A DNA stretch of 64,000 nt, from positions 18,246,001 to 18,310,000 of the forward strand of contig JAPQWV010000018.1 of assembly GCA_027422505.1 (NCBI GenBank). The letters are read 5' to 3'. Under the pieces are notes generated by a model. It made no database searches, was not told the origin of the DNA, and saw nothing but the letters and a program-made list of their open reading frames with translations. Below, one piece after another: positions 54,415-64,000 of this stretch (positions are counted from its first letter, which is position 1; every line of letters begins with the position of its first letter). Origin of the DNA: Craterostigma plantagineum. Lineage: Eukaryota; Streptophyta; Magnoliopsida; Lamiales; Linderniaceae. Position numbers and translations under genes: made by a program.

Positions 54415-54685
54415 AATTGAAATGGCTATCCTTTTTATTTACAAAAAATAACAAAAAAAAAAAGTGCACACCTACGGAATCTCAGGCCGGTAAAATATTT
54501 TGGCTCAACACTTTCAATTATTTGTGGTCTCCCTCAACCCAATATTCGAATTCATTTTCTTCTGTGATGTTACACTTACTGTATGAAAGGGTGAAGATCG
54601 CTGTATCATCAGTGATCATATGTCAAATAAATTGCTTCTCTCCTTCCTCAATCTCGATAAAGAAAAAAAAAAAGACATCCATTAA

Positions 54686-55135
54686 ATGGCTCAGATAGCT
54701 CAGATGAAGGGACGTACGGAAATAAAATGTCCCAACGATGCTATATATGGTTTCATGAAAAATAACTTCAGCAAATTAGCAAACATTTTTCCACAAGTGG
54801 TCAAAAGCGTGAAACTCGTCGAAGGAGAGGAAGGTCGTACTGGAAATGTCATGATCCTTAAATTTGAACTCGGTATGCATCATTTTCTACGTAATTAGAT
54901 CTCTCTCTATATATGTATATATAATATTTAAAAGTATATTATTTTACATGGGGTACGGTACATATGTGTATTTATGTAGGCGGGCGCGACATGTCTGTTA
55001 AGGTAAGGACCGAAATTATCGAAGAGGAAAACTCGATAGCATACCACTTCCTTGAAGGAGATACGATGCGAAAATCACTTTCAATGAGAAAGGATTTATA
55101 GATATTTCCATAGATTATGAGAAAGCTAATGAGTC
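54686..55135 (+). pseudogene. Major latex protein-like (Bet v 1 family) gene, 5' part, split by Sirevirus copy 2
   Basis: ATG at 54686. Exon 1 (54686-54872) encodes KCPNDAIYGFMKNNFSKLA, IFPQVVKSVKLVEGEEG and VMILKFEL. A GTATGC donor and a TGTAG acceptor give a 107-bp intron at the family's conserved position. Exon 2 (54980-55135) has KVRTEIIEEENSIAYHFLEG, then a frameshift at about 55058-55063, and continues in another frame with YDAKITFNEKGFIDISIDYE. The frame is then cut at GAGTC, where the minus-strand Sirevirus starts. Exon 2 resumes at 63939. The protein would be a cytosolic ligand-binding pocket protein linked to stress and defence. The frameshift means it is probably dead even without the insertion. 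Confidence 0.82.
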
Positions 55136-56294
55136 TGAAGTGGTCCAGTACTAAATGGATGTAGAATCACTAAGTTGTAAACTGATGTTGGACGTGATGT
55201 TGGGCTAACACTCACACTCACTCAGTAACGCACAGCGGAAATATAAAGTACTTAGTGACGAAACTTAAATGAACACGAGATGTAAATCTGTGCAGCAAGT
55301 CAAATAACTTGCTGCGTGCCTCAAGGCGCAAAACTCCACTATAAAGATGGATTACAAACTATCAAAAGGGATAGTCAAAAACACGTCTAGTAAAACCTAC
55401 GAATCAAAAAGGATTCTGCAAACTACAAGATCTTTCGACCTCTGAAAAGCTAGACTAAAAGACAACTCTCACAATATGTAAAACTCGCTCAAACTCGATA
55501 TGTGTTTCGCTCATCGTTTTTGCTCAATATGTCGCTCAAAGTTACTCCTTGAAAGCTCTCTCGAAAGTCGTAAGTTGCAGCTCGAAAATAACTCTTATTT
55601 ATAGACCTTGGCTCCCTCTTGAATTGATAAAAAGATCCCTTGAATATATCTTCAAATATCTCTTCGAAGATCTCCCTAAATATAGTACTCCCTCCGTCCC
55701 GGTATCTTTTGGACATTTGGGATTGGGTTCGGTTTTTAAGAAATATAATATTTTAATAGTATAGAAGAAGAAAAGTGTATGGGTGTGGCACGTCTTTTAA
55801 GAATATTTAATGTTATTATATTGATTGTGTGTGATAGTTTTTTACTAAATATGGAAATGTATAAAAGATAATGGGACGTCCGATTTGGTAAAATGTACAA
55901 AAGTTACCGGGACGGAGGGAGTATATATTTAGTTCGATCTTCTCATCTCATTGGTCGATCTCTTATCTTCTATTTATGGTAAACTGATTGACTGATTCTC
56001 CTTGATATTCAGATCTTCTAATTATGGTAATTGCTTGACTTGATCTCCTTTGATCTTCAAATCTTCTATTTATAGTAATTGCACTTCCTAAATTCGTTCA
56101 AGCAACTCCACACGCTTTCCACACGGTTTGGACCCATTTCAGCACTTTACCACGTCCTGCATATTAGTAAATAAAGCTACAAAAAAAGGTTAAACGGTTT
56201 TGGGCATGAAAGATAAAATCGAATGTTGACAGACAACAATGTTGGCTGAAATGTTAGCCCAACATTGTCAAAGCTGAGCTAGTCAACATTAACA
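55136..56294 (-). repeat. 3' LTR of Sirevirus copy 2, with a Stowaway insertion
   Basis: 1159 bp, equal to a 922-bp LTR plus the 234-bp MITE and its TA duplicate. The polypurine tract (ATCTCCCCCTTTTTAT on the plus strand) follows at 56295. Confidence 0.9.
55688..55921. mobile_element. Stowaway MITE in the LTR of Sirevirus copy 2
   Basis: CTCCCTCCGTCCCGG and CCGGGACGGAGGGAG are near-perfect inverted ends, flanked by TA (55686-55687 and 55922-55923). The LTR at 63017 lacks it, so it inserted after the retrotransposon. Confidence 0.9.
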
Positions 56295-57955
56295 ATCTCC
56301 CCCTTTTTATCTTTCTTCCCAAAACCCATGCAGATTAAAAGTTCCAAAACTCCCCCTGAAGGCAAAATTTATTCAACCACAAAAACATTAAAAGATGGTT
56401 AGAGTAGACGCAAACAGAATAGCGATTAAACTATTCAAAGTACTACGAAAATAGTACATAGCCATAAAGAGGTCTTAAGTTAAACATCTGCACAATGTAA
56501 ACTGTTCATACGCATGCCGGCAAACCACATAGTCACACAAGCAGAATTAACCAGATCAGCATGTACAAAATAACCATAAAGTCACGCATGTAAAAAGAAA
56601 CGATCTTTAGGCGAATCTGCAAAATAAAAATGTCTGGCATGTAAGCAGGCAATCATGTAGACATATCGGAGAAACAAATCAGCATGCATATAGTAAAAGT
56701 CAGAGAAAAAATCAAGTATGCATGCAAAATAGAAAGAATCAGAGCTTCACTCTCAATGGAGTATGGTGTTTCCTTCTGATGCTTTCTCGGCTGCTTCTCC
56801 TTCTTGGTCAGCTCCCCCTGTTTGTTCGGCTCCTTATTCTGCTCCCCCTGAATTTCCTTATCTCCCCCTTTTTATCTGCACAACCTTCTCCCCCTTTTTG
56901 GGAAGAAAGAAAAGACTCAGAGAACTTCTCTGTTAGCCAACTTGCAGATGTTGAGGTAACATCTGGCCCAACATTCTGAGACTCAGAACAAGTTAGTTCG
57001 CCATAAGAAATCAAAGATAAATCCAAAAAAATTGATATGAGCACAGAATGTATAACCCGTGAATTATATCAGAAACGTAGGGGCAGAGAGTAATGTCAGC
57101 GAGCCACTCAAATATAATTTAGAAAGTTTAGAGGATAAGGTCGAATCAGGTCACAACTGTCTAAGTAAACATGGAGCTAAAATATAGTATGTGGACGTAT
57201 TAGTCATGCGAGCAAATATGAGCACATCAGATCATGATTCAACCCAAAGACACAAAGTCAAAAGTCAAGATAGAATCAAGCAAGCTAACCGTTTGAGCGA
57301 CGATGATGAGCACTTGAGACAAATGTAACAAGCTGTTCTTCGAGAGTTCTAATGCAATTCTGAGAGATTTCTAAACTAGACACGTATGACTAACAAATGC
57401 AGTACTAAAGACAGACACAAATAAAACGAAAGCATAAAATGTAGCAATATCAAACTGACAGTCACACATGTTGCCCTAACATTTGACTCAACATCCTGAA
57501 TCCGTAATCCTAGACTTTTCTGCGTAATCCTTCTCAAGACCAGTTCCCTTTATTACCCTTTCACCTCATATAACAAACCAAATTTTTGCACTGCCCTTAT
57601 ACCCTCAGCTTCGTGGTTCGGTTTTTTTGTCGCATAGTATACATCGTCACCGCGAATGCCGTGTACCTAAGGAAACTTATTACCAAATACCTAAATATAG
57701 CCGAGAGATTATGAGCATGCTTATACACAATAAGGATTGGCTTTTTGTCGCAATAAGTACATCGTCACAGCGAATGCCGTGTACCTAGGGACGTATTACC
57801 AAGAGCCTTTAAAGAGGGATTGGGTTCATTTAGGGACCAGTCGAATAGAATCAAGTCATTTCACAAGAAAACAGGACAGAATATTTAATCAAACATGTAA
57901 GCAGTAACCATCAAATTTGACATATGCTATGTTGATCCAAATGTTGGACCAACAT
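56295..57955 (-). other. 3' non-coding region of Sirevirus copy 2
   Basis: Co-linear with 36605-38270 of copy 1, including the repeated CGAATGCCGTGTACC segments (about 57650 and 57773 on the plus strand) and five or six CTCCCCC tracts. No gene. Confidence 0.8.
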
Positions 57956-60900
57956 TTAACCTGACATGTGCAATCCTATGGATTTCTTCAGGTCCGAGAA
58001 CCTTTCAAAATCCAATGCTTTCGTGAAAATGTCTGCTAACTGATGCTTAGTGTCTATATGCTCAATGCAGACTAACTCTTTTTCGACCATTCTCTCAGAA
58101 AATGATGCCTACTATCTATATGCTTTGTACGTGAATGCTGGATTGGGTTCCTAGAGATGTTTATGGCACTAAGGTTATCACAATACATGAGAACAGATTC
58201 GCACTCTAAACCATAGTCACACGACATGCTATTCAACCATATTAATTGCGTACAGCAACTACCCGCAGCAACATACTCAGACTCAGCAGTAGATAAAGAT
58301 ACACAATTCTGTTTCTTACTGTACCATGCAACTAAGTTGTTACCTAAGAAGAAACAGCCGCCACTTGTGCTCTTGCGATCATCCTCGTCACCTGCCCAAT
58401 CAGCATCGCTGTAGCCTACAAGACTCATATTAGTATCTTTAGAGATCCATAACCCTAGGCTACACGATCCACTCACATATCGAAGAATACGCTTCACAGC
58501 ATTAAGATGGGAAACCTTAGGCTCAGATTGATATCTAGCACAGACACATACGCTATACATAATATCGGGTCTACTCGCTGAAAGATAAAGCAAACTACCT
58601 ATCATGGATCGATATAATGTTGGGTCAACATTCTGTCCAACATTGTCTTTACTAACCTTTTGTGAGGACCCCATGGGAGTTTTCATTACCTTAGCTGTGT
58701 CGAGTCCGAACTTTTTCACCATGTTCTTCACGTACTTCTCCTGAGACATGAATATACCGTCACTACTTTGCTTAATCTGTAATCCTAAGAAAAAGGTTAG
58801 TTCCCCAATCATGCTCATCTCGAACGTAGTATTCATCGCCTGCACAAACTGATCTAGCATAGATTGTGAGGTTGAGCCAAACACAATATCATCAACATAA
58901 ACTTGGGCTATCAAAATATCCGAACTGACCCTTTTTACCAAAAGAGTGCAGTCGGCCTCACCTCGTACAAACCCAAATTCAAGTAAAAACGTGGCTAGCC
59001 TCGCATACCAAGCTCGAGGAGCTTGCTTCAACCCATACAAAGCTTTCTGCAGCTTAAAAACATGGTTAGGATAATGTGGATCCTCAAACCCCTTAGGCTG
59101 TTCGACATAGATATCTTTATCAATATACCAATATAAAAACGCACCCTTAACATCCATTTGGTGTAACGTGATGTTAAACCAACATGCAATAGCTAATAAC
59201 AACCTAATTGATTCTAACCTAGCCACGGGAGCGAAAGTCTCATCAAAATCTATACCCTCAACTTGAGTATAACCCTGAGCTACTAAACGTGCTTTGTTCC
59301 TAACAACTCTACCAAGTTCATCAGATTTATTCTTAAAGATCCACTTCGTGCCTATGACATTAATGTCCTTCGGCCGTGGGACTAAGGTCCATACTTGGTT
59401 TTTCTCAAACTGCAAGAGTTCCTCTTGCATCGCATTTATCCAGAAATTATCCTTGAGAGCTTCAAAGGCATTCTTAGGTTCTATCTCAGAAACAAAACAA
59501 TTATAACGTACCTCAGCGTATACTGTGTTCATGCATATGTTTCTTACCATAGACTTATAATCCTTGCGCGGTTTGTCTCTGGTTTCCTTCCTTCATTCAC
59601 GTCTCCAATAATAAGGTCAGTGGGATGATCTTTCTGAATCTTAACTGACGGATCTCGTCGCATTTCACTGGGTCCAGCCTCAATGTTCTGTTCTAGCACA
59701 GATGTTGAGTCAGATGTTGGCTCAACATTGTCCTCAGGTTCCGCCTCTGTTAGCTCCTCTGTTTCATGAACAGCTTTGAATTGATCTGTAATATCAACTT
59801 GAAGAGCATCTCTGCTGGCATCATTAGTATCATCAAACACAATATTAATGGACTCTTGAACAGACTTCAAACGCAAGTTATAAACACGATAAGCACGACT
59901 ATTAGACGAGTATCCTAGAAAAATACACTTCTTTTCGAATCAAACTTGGTCAAATACTCACGATCATTCAACATGTAGCAAAAACACCCAAAGACATGAA
60001 AGTATTTAACCGTAGGCTTCTTCCCGTTCAACAACTCATACGACGTTTTCTTAGTACCAAGCCTAAAGAACACTCGATTCGATATGTGACAAGCAGTATG
60101 CAATGCTTCAGCCCAAAAACGCTTAGAAATATTCCTAGAAAGTAACATAACACGAGCCATTTCTTGTAGAGTCCTATTCATCCTCTCGGCCACCCCATTT
60201 TGTTGGGGTGTCTTAGGAGATGAATACTCATGCACAATGCCTTTCTTATCACAAAACTCATCAAAGTACTGATTTTCAAACTCTCTACCATGATCAGACC
60301 TAATACGAAAGATAGATGCACTGAAATTGTTCCTAATCATCGCACAAGAATTCTTAAAGAAATCGAACGATTCTGATTTTTCCCTAAGAAAAAATATCCA
60401 TGCATATCTAGAAAAGTCATCCTCGAGCACATAAGCGTATTTCCTGCCTCCAATACTATCTACTTCCATCGGACCCATCAAATCCATGTGAATCAATTGA
60501 AAACAGTGAGCAGTTTTAAAATGTTGGGCAGCTTGTTGGTCAACATTATGACTAACATGTGTTTGCTTACCCTTCAAACACGACTCACAAATAACCTTAC
60601 CAAACTCCTTAAACTTCGGAATGCCTCTGATTGCGTCATGCTTGATAAGTTGCTCCAAAGTTCTGTAGTTGACGTGGCCCAGTTTGTAGTGCCATAGGAT
60701 CACATCATCCCCGGCCTTAGAGAGTTGGCACACGTCCTTCACACTGGATTTGTCGCCGACTAGGTAGCAATTGTCACTCGATCTTTTACCTGCCATCACT
60801 CGAACAGAATCGCGGTTAAAAACTTCACAACACTCTTTGTTGAACCTTACCTCAAGATCGTCGTCGCAAAGCTGGCTAATGCTGATCAGATTCGCTACAA

Positions 60901-62963
60901 GCCCGTCAACATAGAGTACATTGCTCAGCTTGGGAAAGTCGGGCACGTTAAATCTGCCACGGCCGAGAATCCGACCTTTAGAGCCTCCTCCGAACGTCAC
61001 AGATCCACTCCTTAAAGGCGTATAATCACTGAGATATTCCTTGGTACCCGTCATATGTCGGGAACACCCGCTATCGAAACCATGAACCTGTCACGTTAGC
61101 TCGCAAAGAGGTGTACACAACAAGACATTTATGACCAGATTTCTCGACCCAAACATTCCTAGATGACACTACAGCATTCTGTTTGCTAGAACTTGAAGAT
61201 GAGCCAGCTGACGTTTCTCCAGACACACGACTCAACACTGATTTCTCAATGTTGAGCGGGATGTTGGATGACATTTCGGCCGACATCGATTTCTTTGCAG
61301 AAATCTCCCTCTTTAATTTCCAGCAAAACGGTTTTAAATGACCAGTTTGCTTACAATGATGGCAAATATATTCCTTAGTCTTAGTAGTAGCATGCTTAGG
61401 ACTAGTATTGACTATCGTATTCTCACTAACATCGCTCGTGATATGACTTAACAAAAACTCTCTTAGGCTGAGCATGCGACACGGGCTTTGGATTATCACA
61501 TACAGGCTGAGTACTAAAACCTAGGCCTTGCTTATCAAAAATACCAAGAGACAATACCTCATCAAGGGTCGATTTACCCTTGTTCAATTTCTTAAAGGTC
61601 TCATCGGCCTCGTCGACTCGCCTTTGAAGCTTGTCAATTTCCTTGTCCTTTCGTGTCAGTATGACTTCCATCTTGTTCATTCCTTCCACCAAGCTTTCGA
61701 TCAGTTTTTCATTCTTCTCATTCTCCTCGAACAGGATTTCCACCGCGGCTTTGAGTTGCTGATTTTTCGCCTTCTCTATTTCGTATTGTGCGGACATCAA
61801 CTCAAGGGCTTCTTTCATTTGAACTTCTTCGCAACATCCTGTATCTGCATCATCAGAACTCAAATACCCATCAAAACAGTTCGAGTCATCATAATCAAAA
61901 ATAATATGTTTTTCAGATGTTGAGTCAGATGTTGGCTCAACATCTGTTACCGCAGTGAAGCCAATTTACCGCAGGGAAGCGATTTCCCGCGTTTCCGAAG
62001 TGTGTTTGCACATTCGTTGGCAAAATGGCCCCATCCTTGACATTCATAGCATCTAACCGAGTCATAACTGATATTCTTCTTCTTACCATCTGGTTTGTGT
62101 TTGATGAATGGAGGAGCAGACGTAGGTTCTCCTTTGACATTCTGACCCTTCCTGAATGTTTGACCAACATTCTGCCCAACATTCTTCTTCTGTAGAAACT
62201 TAGTGAATTTCTTCACTATCATGGCCATGTCGTCCTCATCATTGGGGCCAACCTCAGTTTGCTCCTTGGATGGCTGACTTACTAGAGCTAGACTTTTGCC
62301 GCGTGAAGCTCTTTGTTGTACTTCAAGATTGGTCTCGTAGTTTTTCATGATGTTCATCAACGTGTTGAGATCCATTGTGGACAAGTTGTGGGCTTCCTCG
62401 ACCGCAGCTACCTTCACATTAAACTTTGGATTTAGCGTACGAATTGCTTTAGAAATTAATACCTTATTCGCGATTGGCTCTCCAAGACTGGCGCACTCGC
62501 TTGAAATCGTCAGAATTTTGCCGAAGTATGTGGTAACATCCTCATCGTCCTTCATTCTGAGATTTTCGAATTGATTGAGGAGTAGCCTTAGACGTGTCTG
62601 CTTTACACTCGCATCGCCTTCACAGTACCTCTGTAGTAAATCCCATGCATCGTTTGCCATAGTACTGTTTTGTATGATCTTGAACATGAAAATGTCCACC
62701 AAAGAGAAGATGGCATTGAGGGCTTTATCATTGAACTCGGCTGCGTTTCTCTCTTGAAGACTCCATTCAGTGACCGGTTTTTCTTAGACTTCACCATCTT
62801 CGTCTGGGGCAGTTTTTGGTGTAGAATAACCATGGAGCACAGACTCCCACGCTCGCACATCTATCGACTTGATGCACTGCCGAACATTAACCTTCCAATA
62901 GGCGTAGTTGGAGCCGTCTAGCACAGGGACTTTGCCGATGTAATTTGAACTTGAAACATCCAT
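57956..62963 (-). pseudogene. Sirevirus copy 2 gag-pol, multiply broken
   Basis: Gag starts at 62963 and meets a TAA at 62784-62786, where copy 1 has a tyrosine codon. The capsid and zinc knuckle CYECQGWGHFANEC are at about 62000-62070. A deletion of about 117 bp follows at about 61965-61985. The coiled-coil gag part is open at 61426-61863, the second knuckle at about 61350, protease and integrase at 59915-61054 (RSDHGREF and QQNGVAER retained), the linker at 59544-59876, and RT-RNase H at 58072-59550 (YVDDIVFGST retained). A one-base loss near 58090 shifts the last 40 residues. At the place of the copy 1 stop this copy has lysine. Confidence 0.88.
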
Positions 62964-63000
62964 TGTAGATGATCTTCAGCGCTTAGTAACGTCAAGCGTA

Positions 63001-63013
63001 GGCTCTGATACCA
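63001..63013 (-). other. Primer binding site of Sirevirus copy 2
   Basis: GGCTCTGATACCA is the complement of TGGTATCAGAGCC, three bases from the 5' LTR end. Confidence 0.85.
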
Positions 63014-63016
63014 CTT

Positions 63017-63938
63017 TGAAGTGGTCCCGTACTAAATGGATGTAGAATCACTAAGTTGTAAACTGATGTTGGACGTGATGTTGGGCTAACACTCACACTC
63101 ACTCAGTAACGCACAGCGGAAATATAAAGTACTTAGTAACGAAACTTAAATGAACACGAGATGTAAATCTGTGCAGCAAGTCACATAACTTGCTGCGTGC
63201 CTCAAGGCGCAAAACTCCACTATAAAGATGGATTACAAACTATCAAAAAGGATAGTCAAAAACACGTCTAGCAAAACCTACGAATCAAAAAGGATTCTGC
63301 AAACTACAAGATCTTTCGACCTCTGAAAAGCTAGACTAAAAGACAACTCTCGCAATATGTAAAACTCGCTCAAACTCGATATGTGTTTCGCTCATCTTTT
63401 TGCTCAATATGTCGCTCAAAGTTACTCCTTGAAAGCTCTCTCGAAAGTCGTAAGTTGCAGCTCGAAAATAACTCTTATTTATAGACCTTGGCTCCCTCTT
63501 GAATTGATAAAAAGATCCCTTGAATATCTCTTCAAATATCTCTTCGAAGATCTCCCTAAATATAGTATATATTTAGTTCGATCTTCTCATCTCATTGGTC
63601 GATCTCTTATCTTCTATTTATGGTAAACTGATTGACTGATTCTCCTTGATATTCAGATCTTCTAATTATGGTAATTGCTTGACTTGATCTCCTTTGATCT
63701 TCAAATCTTCTATTTATAGTAATTGCACTTCCTAAATTCGTTCAAGCAACTCCACACGCTTTCCACACGGTTTGGACCCATTTCAGCACTTTACCACGTC
63801 CTGCATATCAGTAAATAAAGCTACAAAAAAAAGTTTAAACGGTTTGGGCATGAAAGATAAAATCGAATGTTGACAGACAACAATGTTGGCTGAAATGTTA
63901 GTCCAACATTGTCAAAGCTGAGCTAGTCAACATTAACA
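63017..63938 (-). repeat. 5' LTR of Sirevirus copy 2
   Basis: 922 bp, with CAACATTAACA at its outer end followed by the GAGTC duplicate. It lacks the Stowaway element. Confidence 0.9.
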
Positions 63939-64000
63939 GAGTCATACCCCAACCCAGATCACTACATGAAACTATCTCTCAAAGTGATTAAAGGTGTTGG
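63939..64000 (+). pseudogene. Bet v 1-like exon 2, continuation after the Sirevirus
   Basis: After the GAGTC duplicate the plus strand reads ESYPNPDHYMKLSLKVIKGV, the C-terminal helix of the family and the expected continuation of KANES at 55135. The exon runs out of the window. Confidence 0.82.

Larger units (their letters stand above)
55136..63938 (-). mobile_element. Sirevirus copy 2, older, inserted in the Bet v 1-like gene
   Basis: Target duplicate GAGTC lies at 55131-55135 and 63939-63943. Its LTR ends are TG/CA on the element strand. It belongs to the same family as copy 1 but in inverse orientation. Its two LTRs differ by about a dozen changes plus a Stowaway insertion, so it is clearly older. 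Coding sequence shows a nonsense codon near the gag start, an internal deletion of more than 100 bp in gag, and several frameshifts. Confidence 0.92.

Overview
This window looks like repeat-dense, probably heterochromatic or transposon-rich nuclear DNA of a flowering plant, most likely a eudicot. That rests on plant-specific retroelement lineages (Athila and Sirevirus), fragments of two plant gene families (major latex protein/Bet v 1-like and LRK10L/Lr10-type receptor kinase) and Stowaway and hAT miniature transposons. I cannot name the species. All alignments, divergence estimates and splice calls below were made by eye.

Layout. 1-7704 is the 3' two thirds of an Athila-lineage Ty3/gypsy element (gag to integrase, a long non-coding tail, and a 1746-bp 3' LTR). 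It abuts, and has probably inserted into, a tandem satellite array at 7705-23459. The array has eight near-complete units: five of about 1806 bp, two of about 2100 bp, one diverged unit of about 2055 bp, plus a final partial copy. Each unit is packed with GGCGAC-stem hairpins like the subterminal repeats of CACTA-type DNA transposons, and the right edge ends in a CACTA-like terminus. Next come a dead Bet v 1-like gene (23746-24224), about 2 kb without a recognisable gene, and a broken Ty1/copia fragment (26404-27447, minus). An LRK10L-type receptor-kinase gene on the minus strand follows (27993-30516). Its 5' end is broken by a complete Sirevirus (30517-39193, plus) with identical LTRs.

From 39194 on there is the displaced upstream flank of the kinase gene, a long AT-rich foldback palindrome (39721-41130), a 459-bp hAT-type MITE, and a nested stack. 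The stack is an old copia element (42608-52988) whose gag is split by a Ty3/gypsy chromovirus (43405-49044, minus) and whose pol remnant contains a solo LTR (50664-52095). A GGTTCGG-rich hAT-like element containing a Stowaway MITE (53604-54414) precedes a second Bet v 1-like gene. The second exon of that gene is split by a second, older Sirevirus copy (55136-63938, minus); the exon resumes at 63939 and leaves the window.

Functionally there is probably no fully intact host gene here. The kinase exon is open and has all catalytic motifs, but its upstream exon is frameshifted and lacks a start codon. The window records layered transposition: target-site duplications give insertion order for the copia, gypsy, Sirevirus, hAT and Stowaway elements. 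The most unusual signals are the satellite built from transposon-like hairpin modules, which shows a two-unit higher-order pattern, and a repeated ATGTTG...CAACAT palindrome that recurs through the LTR, coding and 3' regions of the Sirevirus.
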